A stretch of 64,000 nucleotides of DNA from Oscillospiraceae bacterium (GTDB taxonomy: Bacteria; Bacillota; Clostridia; Oscillospirales; Acutalibacteraceae): the NCBI GenBank assembly GCA_022483045.1, contig JAKVOA010000002.1, forward strand, positions 1 through 64,000, given 5' to 3'. The translations under genes and the position numbers were made by a program. Below are positions 18,691-26,179 of this stretch, piece after piece (within the stretch, counting starts at the first letter, position 1; each line of letters opens with the position of its first letter). Under the pieces are notes generated by a model. It did no database searches and was not told where the DNA came from. It was given only the letters and a program-made list of their open reading frames with translations.

Positions 18691-20973
18691 TTATTCGGTT
18701 TCATTCATCATCATTTTGTAGTGCTGGCTCTGGCCCATCACGTCAAAAATGATGCGGAACACCTCTCTGTACTGTTCACAGCTTATGCTCTCATCCACAA
18801 AGTGGAGCCCGTCGTTGAAGGAATCTGCTCGTTGAATATAGGAAAGCATCGCCTGCGCCAGATGGTATTTCGTATAATCCGGTACGCTGCCTTCAGCCTC
18901 TTTTGTTATTTGTTTTTTCACGGCACTAAGTACCGTTGTACTAAGCGTCTTGCTGTCATATCCGCAAAGTTGTAGGAAGTAGTATTCGAGGATTCTCCGG
19001 ATCACGTTCATAAGCGGAATTGGAACGTCCAGTTTCTCATATTCACGCCATAGTGCCGCGTAGGAATTTTGAACCGGATTGTAATTTCTATCCTTCTCAG
19101 ATATCTTCGTGGCTTCAATAACGCACTTTTCAACGGTAGATATGTTGTTTTTCTTATTTACTTTGAAGAAGTTCACATACCTATAATGGCTCACCTGGTT
19201 GTAAGTAATCTCTCTATGGAAGAAAGCGTTATGCGTCAGGATGAACAGTTGCTGTATGTACTTACCCTTATATTCATGACCTTCCAACCGGATGTTATTG
19301 CTGCAGACACCGATCATCTCACGCACGAGAGCGCTAACGATAAAGAGAGCGCTGGAGTCCATGCTGGAAACCGGATCATCGATTACCACGATCTTGTCCT
19401 TGCCAGAATCCGTTTCTGACTGGCTTCCGCGTACCAAATGGTAGAAGTACAGGAACGCGATGAAGTTGCGTTCACCCTCGCTCAACTTATCGGCAACTTT
19501 GCCGTTTTCACGGATAACCTCATATGTCCCTTTGGTGCCAGCCTTCTCCCGGAGCCAGAATCCTTCGAACCCGGAATCTTTCAAATGGGCATTTATGCTA
19601 TCGACAGTCGCTGCCGTGTTTATAACTTTCGCATTGAGCGTGTTAATCTCGGAAGTGAGCGCCTTATATTTTTCCCGTAGTTTCTTTACCTTTTTATCCA
19701 GAGTCTTTATCTCAGACTCAATATCTGCCTTACTCTTCAGATAGGCTGCGACATTGTCCTTAAGAAGGAATGCGATCTCCTCCCAAACCATATTGAAGCA
19801 TTCAAGCTGCTTATCATGTTTTGTAGCGACAATATCATTGTTTTCCTGAATCTGTTTGTTGATATCAACGATGAGACCGTCGATGTCAGTAACAATGACA
19901 TCAGTATCCTTAAGGCTGATAATCTGACCCGGAGTCGCCCGTTTTTGTGCGATCAGCTGCTCATTCTCTGTAACAAGAGTCTTCAACTGTGCAATCAGCT
20001 TTTCGTATTCTGCAGTTTTCACTTTGGGAAACACATCGTTCAGATTATCTTTCAGGAGTGTGATCAGCGCCTGCATCTTCTCCGCATAAGCAGTCTCGAA
20101 CACCTCCAGTGCGTCCAATGCCTTCTGATAACCCTCGTCAAAAGCCTCTGCTATATCCTTCTCGAAGTTGGCGGGCAGGTCTCCTTGGCAGAATGGACAT
20201 TTCCCTTTGGAATGGCCTATGTAATCAGCATGGCCTTGCTTCACCCACTCGGTTGCATTGAGTGCTCTCATGAACTTTGCAAATTGTGTCTCGCTCCTGC
20301 TGGTGACTTCTTCTCCTAGATAGCTTGCTCCGGAAAGGTCATATTTGCCCACAAGATCAGCGGATGTCTTAAACAACGGATATTTCTGCGCATTCGGATC
20401 GTAAGCAATATCGTATAGTTTCTGAATATCTTCCTTCTTGTGTTCAACAGCAGTGTACTTTCCGGACAAGACTTCGTCCGTGAACTGTAATTTCTTTTTC
20501 TTGCCGCCTTGAGTCTGTTCAAAGCTTTTCCTGATATCTTCTGCATTATTCCAGCAAGCGGTTTCAAAGGTATCTTTTAAAGGCGTGAGCTCACCGCTTT
20601 TCTTGTCGCGGTCTTCGACAGCCTGCTTGCCGTCTGTTATTAAGGTCTTCCTCTCTTCGGCCTTATCATCAATCTGCTGCCTTATGTTGGCATTTTTTTC
20701 GCTCAGGGTAAATACACCCTTGAGATCTCCATAATTAGCTAAATTGCGATTTATGAATTCCTGATTATAAACAAGAATTGTGTAATCAGCAGGATTGATA
20801 CCTTTCTGCCATTCAAGGCACTCAGGCTTTCCGAACGCATTAGCAATCGTTGTCTTGCCGGCACCGTTTTTGCCAAAGAAAAAATTGATATATGTCGGCT
20901 CTACTGTCTCACCGTGAAACGTGGCAGCGTCAAGTTTTATCTTTTCAATTAAAGACGTCATCTTTTCTGTCAT
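18691..20973 (-). CDS. AAA_13/RloC-PrrC-like ATPase with anticodon-nuclease-type C-terminal motif
   Basis: A 760-aa ABC-type ATPase with a probable RNase end. Walker A GKNGAGKTT (34-42); long coiled coils (about 95-165, 275-465) around a zinc-hook-like CPFC (259-262); signature LSEGERN (497-503); Walker B IVVIDDPVSSMD (528-539); H-loop THN (580-582). At the C-terminus RRILEYYF (659-666) followed by NDGLH (720-724) places R659, E663 and H724 in the R-x3-E...H arrangement of the tRNA anticodon nucleases PrrC and RloC. Such proteins cut tRNA when a phage disturbs the cell. It is the last gene of a four-gene operon, 39 bp after the HTH gene. Substrate specificity is inferred. Confidence 0.85.
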   Translation of the reverse strand: MTEKMTSLIEKIKLDAATFHGETVEPTYINFFFGKNGAGKTTIANAFGKPECLEWQKGINPADYTILVYNQEFINRNLANYGDLKGVFTLSEKNANIRQQIDDKAEERKTLITDGKQAVEDRDKKSGELTPLKDTFETACWNNAEDIRKSFEQTQGGKKKKLQFTDEVLSGKYTAVEHKKEDIQKLYDIAYDPNAQKYPLFKTSADLVGKYDLSGASYLGEEVTSRSETQFAKFMRALNATEWVKQGHADYIGHSKGKCPFCQGDLPANFEKDIAEAFDEGYQKALDALEVFETAYAEKMQALITLLKDNLNDVFPKVKTAEYEKLIAQLKTLVTENEQLIAQKRATPGQIISLKDTDVIVTDIDGLIVDINKQIQENNDIVATKHDKQLECFNMVWEEIAFLLKDNVAAYLKSKADIESEIKTLDKKVKKLREKYKALTSEINTLNAKVINTAATVDSINAHLKDSGFEGFWLREKAGTKGTYEVIRENGKVADKLSEGERNFIAFLYFYHLVRGSQSETDSGKDKIVVIDDPVSSMDSSALFIVSALVREMIGVCSNNIRLEGHEYKGKYIQQLFILTHNAFFHREITYNQVSHYRYVNFFKVNKKNNISTVEKCVIEATKISEKDRNYNPVQNSYAALWREYEKLDVPIPLMNVIRRILEYYFLQLCGYDSKTLSTTVLSAVKKQITKEAEGSVPDYTKYHLAQAMLSYIQRADSFNDGLHFVDESISCEQYREVFRIIFDVMGQSQHYKMMMNETE

Positions 20974-21012
20974 AGATATTCTCCTTCTGCCACATTATTA
21001 CCATATGACATT

Positions 21013-21225
21013 TTAATTTGAAATCTTCCCGCTGCGCAACCACGCGTCTACTTCCGAAATCCTGAATTTATATCGTTTGCCAGCTCGATAGAACGGCAGC
21101 TTGCCATCCTTGATCCAGTTTCTGACCGTATCAGCACTAACGCTCAGATGCTCAGCGATATCTTCAAGATTCACCCATTTTTCCGGTGTTGCTTCTGATG
21201 TGATGTTTTCTATTTCATTATCCAT
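21013..21225 (-). CDS. helix-turn-helix (MerR/excisionase-type) DNA-binding protein
   Basis: A 70-aa HTH_17 protein: WVNLEDIAEHLSVSADTVRN, then WIKDGKLPFYRAGKRYKFRI and a short tail. This is the excisionase-type winged helix. ATG 21225 has GGAGG 7 nt upstream. It lies 17 bp after the 219-aa gene and 39 bp before the RloC-like gene, so it is an internal operon member. It is likely a regulator or a sensor that ties the operon to DNA. A nearly identical type of HTH opens the restriction-modification operon at 54.7 kb. Confidence 0.85.
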   Translation of the reverse strand: MDNEIENITSEATPEKWVNLEDIAEHLSVSADTVRNWIKDGKLPFYRAGKRYKFRISEVDAWLRSGKISN

Positions 21226-21242
21226 GATTATCCTCCATAACT

Positions 21243-21893
21243 TCAGTGTGAATCACCCATGTTAAACACCGGGATATGAACTCTGGCTTCAAGAAGCTCC
21301 TGTATCAGGTTGCATCTCTTAATAGACCAGTGAGTTCTGTTCATTTCATTAAATCTGTTGTCACCGACGAGCTCCAGCTCTTCGAGACGCTCGTTCAGAC
21401 ACTGCTGCGGAATATCTATCTTGTAGCCGCAGTAGTATACCTTTACATCGTTGTCGTAAACCTTGATGTCCGAAACGAACCCATATATCACTTTCTGATC
21501 TTCATCGGCTTTTCCGTAGTTCCGGTTTTCCGCCATAAAAAGCGATGGCATCGTTTTTATCCACTCTTTGTTCTCCGGCGTCAGCGGCGAGAACTTTTTC
21601 ATTGTCTTTTCCGACATCAGGTGGGTTAGTGCTCTGTCGCGTGGAACCTTAAAATAAGGCTTGTCGAATTCCTCTGTGCCGATCACGAAGATGTTGTAAT
21701 ATTCCCGGTCAACCCTGACAGGCACATAGAAATTGCCGCCGAAGTATGGCATTACAGCCATCTGCTGCTGAACCGTCAGGTTAACAGTTCCGTGATTCGG
21801 TATTGTAACATTATTGTTTCCGGTCTGAACCACCTGCGGCTGCCCGGAGATTGTAAGCCCAGTCGTGGATATCACTTTTACTTCGTCACTCAT
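21243..21893 (-). CDS. unknown 216-aa protein with N-terminal NNN-IPN-VNL motif
   Basis: No named family recognised. The N-terminus (about 12-45) has a polar beta-like segment QVVQTGNNNVTIPNHGTVNL that matches the C-terminus of the preceding gene's product. The rest is a mixed fold with YFGGNFYVPVRVDREYYNIF and a conserved-looking end NRTHWSIKRCNLIQELLEA. ATG 21893 is chosen because AGGAGG sits 8 nt upstream and the ATGAGTGA overlap with the upstream stop indicates coupling. No membrane segment or signal peptide. The shared motif suggests that the two proteins assemble with each other. Confidence 0.72.
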   Translation of the reverse strand: MSDEVKVISTTGLTISGQPQVVQTGNNNVTIPNHGTVNLTVQQQMAVMPYFGGNFYVPVRVDREYYNIFVIGTEEFDKPYFKVPRDRALTHLMSEKTMKKFSPLTPENKEWIKTMPSLFMAENRNYGKADEDQKVIYGFVSDIKVYDNDVKVYYCGYKIDIPQQCLNERLEELELVGDNRFNEMNRTHWSIKRCNLIQELLEARVHIPVFNMGDSH

Positions 21894-22788
21894 CCGAGCC
21901 ACCTCCTCGCTTGCCTATGGTAAGGTTTAACGTTCCGTAATTCGGAATGACTGCATTACCGCCTCCATTCTGCTGAATGAATAAGGGATTGTTGATTACC
22001 TGCTGCGAAGGTGGAGGAGTTTCGGATTTCTGTTCTTCTGTAGCAAAGCCAGCAGACCGGGGCTCTTCATCGCTATTATCGCGGACTTGTTCATCGGGTC
22101 CAGATAAAGAAGGCATATATACACTCATATGCGCAGTGATCCGTCTCCCCATATTACCTAAATACGTTCTCGAAGCACCGCCGTTCTCCGGACACCAACC
22201 GTCGTAGGTGTTCTTACCGACGGTATTGTCCTTCCGATACACAACCACATAATGCCAAACCCCGAGCAGAAATGCCGGGAAACAGACTTTTTGAAGGCCG
22301 CCAAGTGCAGCCTTCTTTATTTTGCCGCCGTCCTCACAAACGAAGAATTCATCATTGGGATTGATGCTGTCGTCCTGCTGTATCAGGTCTATCAGAGCTT
22401 TTACCAGCCGGACGTCTTTTTTCACGCTGGTGCCTGTTTCAAGAAACTCGGATATAAATTTCAACATGGCCATGAGTGCATTCGGATATTCATTCTGGAC
22501 ACGCTTGTCAAAGGTCTCTATTTCCGGAGTATTACCAAACGGCAAATAATAGCCGGTTGATGTTTTACAGGATTTAAAATCGTTTGTCTTTCCTTTGAGG
22601 GCTCCTTCTTTAGGCTCCTGGTAGTCGGGATTGATAACTTTGATCAGCCCGATCAGGACTTCCGGATCAGAGAGGCCATCTCTCTCGCCTTTGTAATGCT
22701 GCCTTGCCTTGACGCGCTGCTTCAAAGCCTGAAGAACCAGGACGAAGAAGGTGCCTCCGCAAAGCCGTGAATTTTCATCTGCTGTCAC
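21886..22788 (-). CDS. unknown 300-aa protein, first gene of the RloC-like operon
   Basis: No named family recognised. The body (about 1-215) holds a helical part (FFVLVLQALKQRVKARQHYK) and a hydrophobic central stretch (AFLLGVWHYVVVYRKDNTVG). A low-complexity linker (about 230-270, rich in Asp, Glu, Pro, Ser) leads to a C-terminal segment NAVIPNYGTLNLTIGK that mirrors the N-terminus of the next protein. GTG 22788 with GGGGAG 7 nt upstream is preferred over TTG 22803. A minus-strand promoter lies about 40 nt upstream. It probably acts with the next three genes. Confidence 0.72.
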   Translation of the reverse strand: MTADENSRLCGGTFFVLVLQALKQRVKARQHYKGERDGLSDPEVLIGLIKVINPDYQEPKEGALKGKTNDFKSCKTSTGYYLPFGNTPEIETFDKRVQNEYPNALMAMLKFISEFLETGTSVKKDVRLVKALIDLIQQDDSINPNDEFFVCEDGGKIKKAALGGLQKVCFPAFLLGVWHYVVVYRKDNTVGKNTYDGWCPENGGASRTYLGNMGRRITAHMSVYMPSLSGPDEQVRDNSDEEPRSAGFATEEQKSETPPPSQQVINNPLFIQQNGGGNAVIPNYGTLNLTIGKRGGGSDE

Positions 22789-22834
22789 TGTTTTTCTCCC
22801 CAAATTGTCAAGTCGAACCTAAATGACCTTACGA

Positions 22835-22870
22835 ACTATAGCAGCCGACCTACCGAACGATTGAATAGCT
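22835..22870 (-). promoter_or_regulatory. promoter of the four-gene RloC-like operon
   Basis: On the minus strand an extended -10 box TGCTATAGT (22835-22843) is preceded by a weak -35 TTCAAT (about 22860-22865) at 19 nt. It would give a 5' leader of roughly 40 nt before the GTG at 22788. Confidence 0.45.
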
Positions 22871-22902
22871 TTTGTGAGAAATCACAGGGGCTATTTTTTT
22901 CA
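22862..22902 (+). terminator. strong intrinsic terminator without an annotated upstream gene
   Basis: AATAGCTTTTGTGA-GAAA-TCACAGGGGCTATT forms a 14-bp stem (three G-U pairs) with a GAAA tetraloop, followed by seven T residues. It points to the plus strand, where no gene lies upstream for 6 kb. It may end antisense transcripts of the minus-strand operon or mark the old left edge of the inserted element. Confidence 0.65.
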
Positions 22903-22941
22903 GGAATCGACTCGGATGACAGGACCTGTGGTTCATGGTGA

Positions 22942-22971
22942 TTCAAAGTAATTCCAACTAATTCCTATTAT
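22942..22971 (+). promoter_or_regulatory. candidate promoter of the prophage-like early region
   Basis: TTCAAA (22942-22947) and TATTAT (22966-22971) are spaced by 18 nt, about 105 nt upstream of the plus-strand sigma-like gene. It is an approximate match to the sigma-A consensus. A second TTGACA at 23019 lacks a good -10. Confidence 0.35.
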
Positions 22972-23081
22972 ATCGAGATCATCTGAAAATATCAATTGCT
23001 TTCTATAGATAGGCGATTGACAAACTATGAATTTCCCTCTGCGATTGCTCACAAATCTGCAAATCACAGGAGGAAATTTAA

Positions 23082-23594
23082 ATGAAAAAAGATGTAAACC
23101 ACAAGACCTATTTTATTTATCTTCGTGATATCAAAGCAAAGGTACCTGTTACAAAAGAGCAGCACGACGCTTTTTATAAGGAAGCGTCCCGCATCCGCAA
23201 GAAGGAGCAGTATCACCACCGCTGCATGTGTCCATATCGCTTTATTTGGAAGTGCGATGGCGATTGCATCGGTTGTGAGTTCTATGCAGCGGGCGACACC
23301 TTTTCATTGGATGTTCCAAATTCAGACGGTAATGGCAACATGTACGACTACATACCTGATAACCACAAAGCTATGGACGAAGTAATCGCAGACCGCATGC
23401 TACTGGAGCAGCTCTTTTCCAGGTTGCGTGAGCTCGACCCTGATGCCAACCGCATCATTCAGCTTTGGAAGGACAACCCCGAGGGTATCTCCGACCGTAA
23501 GATTGCGGAAACTCTCGGCAGACCACAACGAACTTTCGCTGATCAAATGAAAAAGTATCGCACAGATCTAAGAAAGATCAGTGGTAATAAGTAA
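23082..23594 (+). CDS. sigma-70 region-4-like phage regulator
   Basis: A 170-aa protein with a Cys-rich middle (HHRCMCPYRFIWKCDGDCIG) and a C-terminal sigma-70 region-4-like HTH (LDPDANRIIQLWKDNPEGIS, then DRKIAETLGRPQRTFADQMK). ATG 23082 follows an AGGAGG site. It is the first gene of the element, and its own terminator follows at once. It probably controls early or late promoters of the element; the repeated TTGATA box is a candidate target. Such small sigma-like proteins are common in clostridial prophages. Confidence 0.8.
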   Translation: MKKDVNHKTYFIYLRDIKAKVPVTKEQHDAFYKEASRIRKKEQYHHRCMCPYRFIWKCDGDCIGCEFYAAGDTFSLDVPNSDGNGNMYDYIPDNHKAMDEVIADRMLLEQLFSRLRELDPDANRIIQLWKDNPEGISDRKIAETLGRPQRTFADQMKKYRTDLRKISGNK

Positions 23595-23617
23595 TTCCAA
23601 TATCATAGTCTTTTCCG

Positions 23618-23655
23618 GCCATTGTCCTACTTTAGGATAATGGCAGTTTTTTTAT
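23618..23655 (+). terminator. intrinsic terminator after the sigma-like gene
   Basis: GCCATTGTCCT-ACTTT-AGGATAATGGC forms an 11-bp stem with one G-U pair, followed by AG and a run of seven T. It lies 24 bp after the stop codon of the sigma-like gene. Confidence 0.85.
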
Positions 23656-23662
23656 CTTTTCT

Positions 23663-23703
23663 CCGCTCAAATCGTCTGCTCATCTCCAGTGGAAAGTGAA
23701 GGC
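23663..23703 (+). repeat. dispersed CCGCTCAA repeat, copy A
   Basis: CCGCTCAAATCG...CATCTCCAGTGG then AAAGTGAAGG, closely similar to copies at 28164, 29039 and 45200. Like copy D it follows directly on a terminator T run. It lies in the leader of the small gene at 23743. Its 3' stem arm is weaker than in the other copies. Confidence 0.7.
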
Positions 23704-23742
23704 AAGAGAAAAACAAGTCCTTCCGAAAGCAAGGTGAACGAA

Positions 23743-23937
23743 ATGTACGGAAACTACAACAATTCCGGCGGCAATGTATCTGAAGAAATTCAACTTTTGA
23801 ATTCTATCAGTCGTGTATCTGCCAGACTGGCGAGAAACCTCTCACTTTTCACCAGACAAAGACAATCCGAGGAAAGAAGGAAAAAGTCCTATGGGAAAAA
23901 TGAACGAAATGTCACAGGCCATCGCAGACCTGCGTAG
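23743..23937 (+). CDS. small phage protein of the DUF2800 cassette
   Basis: The ATG at 23743 has AAGGTG 7 nt upstream and is preferred over the in-frame ATG 54 bp upstream. The 64-aa product (MYGNYNNSGGNVSEEIQLLN, then SISRVSARLARNLSLFTR) has a helical core and a very basic tail (RQRQSEERRKKSYGKNERN). Small basic proteins of this pattern precede DUF2800 in clostridial phages. Function unknown; nucleic-acid binding is possible. It overlaps the next gene by 47 bp in another frame. Confidence 0.6.
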   Translation: MYGNYNNSGGNVSEEIQLLNSISRVSARLARNLSLFTRQRQSEERRKKSYGKNERNVTGHRRPA

Positions 23938-24229
23938 TGCTACTGCCACTATTAGCGATGTTGCCAACTGGCTGACTCAGCAGTTCTCCGGTGAAGATGA
24001 TTCTAAGCAACAAATTCCAAAAAGTACTATTAAAGAGGAGCCCATACCGAAACCGATTCTCACGCTGGAGCAGGTACGTGCGGTTCTCGCCGAGAAATCT
24101 CGTGCCGGACATACCGCAGAAATCCGCGAACTTCTGAAGAAGTATGGTGCCAGCAAACTCTCGGCAGTCGACCCGGCAAACTACAAAGCCCTGATGAAGG
24201 ACGCGGAGGTACTCGGCGATGGCAAGTAA
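23891..24229 (+). CDS. phage protein upstream of DUF2800, Rrp5-like C-terminal region
   Basis: A 112-aa protein starting at ATG 23891 behind AAGGAAAAAG. The N-terminal helix (MSQAIADLRSATATISDVAN) leads via a Pro-rich linker to a C-terminal segment LTLEQVRAVLAEKSRAGHTA, then EIRELLKKYGASKLSAVDPA and NYKALMKDAEVL. This segment is shared by many Firmicutes phage proteins, often misnamed 'rRNA biogenesis protein Rrp5'. It is probably a partner of the next two genes in phage replication or recombination. The stop overlaps the DUF2800 start by 11 bp. Confidence 0.72.
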   Translation: MGKMNEMSQAIADLRSATATISDVANWLTQQFSGEDDSKQQIPKSTIKEEPIPKPILTLEQVRAVLAEKSRAGHTAEIRELLKKYGASKLSAVDPANYKALMKDAEVLGDGK

Positions 24230-25358
24230 GGCACACGCTGTACTGTCTGCATCCTCATCCGACAGGTGGCTCCACTGCCCGCCATCAGCAAGGCTTTGCG
24301 AAACCTATGAGGACAAAGGCAGCAACTACGCTGTAGAAGGAACCGACGCACACTCGCTCTGCGAGTTCAAGCTCCGAAAGGCACTCGGACAGCCTGCCAA
24401 AGACCCGACCGAAAGCCTCAGCTTCTACAACGAAGAGATGGAAGACTGCGCAGCCGGGTATGCCGCCTATGTCATCGAACAGGTCGAAGCTGCAAAGGAA
24501 ACCTGCCCTGACCCGGTCGTGCTGGTTGAACAGCGAGTAGACTTCTCCCGCTGGGTGAAACAAGGATTCGGAACTGCCGACTGCCTTATTATCGCAGACG
24601 GCACACTCCAGGTACTTGATTTCAAATACGGCCTCGGCGTGCTGGTTTCCGTCGAAGAGAACCCGCAGATGAAATGCTACGCCCTCGGTGCGCTGGAACT
24701 TTTCGACGATATTTACGACATCGAGAAAGTCAGCATGACGATCTACCAGCCGAGGCGCGACAACATCAGCACCTTTGAAATTTCAAAGGTGGATCTCTAC
24801 AAGTGGGCAAACAAGGTCCTCAAGCCGACCGCAGACCTTGCTTTTGCCGGAGACGGGAACTTTCTCTGCGGCGAATGGTGTGGATTCTGCAAGGCAAAAA
24901 ACGAGTGCCGCGCCAGAGCTGAAGCTAATCTCAAAATGGCAAAGTATGATTTCAAGTTCCCACCGTTGCTTTCAGATACAGAAATTGAGGCCATTCTCTT
25001 TCAAATCGACGAACTGGTGAACTGGGCATCCGACATTAAGAATTACGCACTCCAGCAAGCCTTAAGCGGCAAGGAGTGGAAGGGTTTTAAGCTTGTCGAA
25101 GGCCGCTCGAACCGCAGGTATTCAAACGAAGCCGCTGTCATCGAGACCGTCAAAGAAGCAGGATACGACCCATACGAAAAGAAGCTGCTTGGTATCACCG
25201 CTATGCAGAAAATGCTCGGAAAGAACCGCTTTGAGGAGCTTCTTACAGCCTACATTGAGAAACCACAGGGCAAACCGACACTCGTGCCGGACAGCGACAA
25301 GCGCCCGGCCATGAACACAGCAAAAAATGATTTTATGGAGGAAAAAGATTATGAGTAA
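24219..25358 (+). CDS. DUF2800 (PD-(D/E)XK, Cas4/AddB-like nuclease)
   Basis: A 379-aa protein with the DUF2800 opening HAVLSASSSDRWLHCPPSAR. It is a PD-(D/E)XK nuclease-like fold: ADCLIIADGTLQVLDFKYGL carries the catalytic D...K pair (about 120-140). A later Cys cluster (CGEWCGFCKAKNECRA, about 225-240) could hold an Fe-S centre as in Cas4/AddB. Together with DUF2815 it forms the usual nuclease and single-strand-binding pair of this phage group, likely for recombination during replication. It overlaps the previous and next genes. Confidence 0.88.
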   Translation: MASKAHAVLSASSSDRWLHCPPSARLCETYEDKGSNYAVEGTDAHSLCEFKLRKALGQPAKDPTESLSFYNEEMEDCAAGYAAYVIEQVEAAKETCPDPVVLVEQRVDFSRWVKQGFGTADCLIIADGTLQVLDFKYGLGVLVSVEENPQMKCYALGALELFDDIYDIEKVSMTIYQPRRDNISTFEISKVDLYKWANKVLKPTADLAFAGDGNFLCGEWCGFCKAKNECRARAEANLKMAKYDFKFPPLLSDTEIEAILFQIDELVNWASDIKNYALQQALSGKEWKGFKLVEGRSNRRYSNEAAVIETVKEAGYDPYEKKLLGITAMQKMLGKNRFEELLTAYIEKPQGKPTLVPDSDKRPAMNTAKNDFMEEKDYE

Positions 25359-25917
25359 AAGAATCGCTAACCCAATGAAAGTTATCACCGGCCCCGATAC
25401 CCGCTGGAGTTATGCCAACGTGTGGGATCCGAAATCCATCAATGGTGGTACCCCAAAGTACAGTGTCTCGCTCATCATTCCGAAGGCCGATACCAGGACA
25501 CTTGCCAAAATCAAGACCGCCATCGAAGCCGCCTACAAGGAAGGCGAAGCAAAACTTAAAGGCAGCGGTAAGACCGTACCGGCGCTTTCCGCAATCAAGA
25601 GCCCTCTTCGTGACGGCGACACGGAACGCCCAGATGACCCGGCTTACGCGCATGCCTACTTCATCAACGCAAACGCTGCGTCTGCTCCCGGCATCGTGGA
25701 TGCAGATGTGAATCCAATTCTGACCCGTTCTGAAGTTTACAGCGGCGTTTATGGCAGAGCCAGCATCACCTTTTACGCTTTCAACTCTTCCGGTAACAAG
25801 GGAATTGCCTGCGGTCTCAACAACCTGCAGAAAATCCGCGACGGAGAACCGCTCGGCGGCAAGGCAAGCGCTGAGGAAGATTTTGCAGCTGACGACGATG
25901 AGGATTTCCTGAACTGA
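25351..25917 (+). CDS. DUF2815 phage single-stranded-DNA-binding-like protein
   Basis: A 188-aa protein starting MSKRIANPMKVITGPDTRWS, the standard DUF2815 pattern. It has an OB-fold-like body (SVSLIIPKADTRTLAKIKTA, then AYFINANAASAPGI) and an acidic C-terminal tail (DFAADDDEDFLN) as in SSB proteins. ATG 25351 has TGGAGG upstream and lies inside the DUF2800 end (8 bp overlap), so it is translationally coupled. It likely coats single-stranded DNA during element replication, working with DUF2800. Confidence 0.88.
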   Translation: MSKRIANPMKVITGPDTRWSYANVWDPKSINGGTPKYSVSLIIPKADTRTLAKIKTAIEAAYKEGEAKLKGSGKTVPALSAIKSPLRDGDTERPDDPAYAHAYFINANAASAPGIVDADVNPILTRSEVYSGVYGRASITFYAFNSSGNKGIACGLNNLQKIRDGEPLGGKASAEEDFAADDDEDFLN

Positions 25918-25937
25918 GAAAGGAACGGTGAAAATCT

Positions 25938-26120
25938 ATGACAACATTACAGGCGATCTTGGTAATCATCCTGCTCATCATCTGCCTCTGCTTCAGCATT
26001 GCGTTTCTGATCAGTGCAGTTCAGGATGCAGTGTACGACCGCAGGCGTGAGAAGCGTGAGCAGGAACAGGCTGCCCGTGATCTGGAATATCACGAAGCGC
26101 GTATGAAAGCTTTAAAATAA
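25938..26120 (+). CDS. small single-pass membrane protein
   Basis: A 60-aa protein with one hydrophobic helix near residues 6-28 (LQAILVIILLIICLCFSIAF), followed by a charged helix rich in Arg, Glu and Gln. It lies 20 bp after DUF2815 with AAGGAACGG upstream. No family can be named. An N-out or N-in anchor with a cytoplasmic coiled tail is likely. Confidence 0.6.
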   Translation: MTTLQAILVIILLIICLCFSIAFLISAVQDAVYDRRREKREQEQAARDLEYHEARMKALK

Positions 26121-26128
26121 GCAGATGT

Positions 26129-26165
26129 CAGGCGGCAGGGATTCCTTCCTTGCCGCCTGTTTAAA
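26129..26165 (+). terminator. hairpin between the SSB cassette and DNA polymerase gene
   Basis: CAGGCGGCAGGG-ATTCCTT-CCTTGCCGCCTG forms a 12-bp stem, followed by TTTAAATT. The T run is short, so termination may be partial, allowing read-through into the polymerase gene. Confidence 0.6.
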
Positions 26166-26179
26166 TTGAGGTGAATGTA

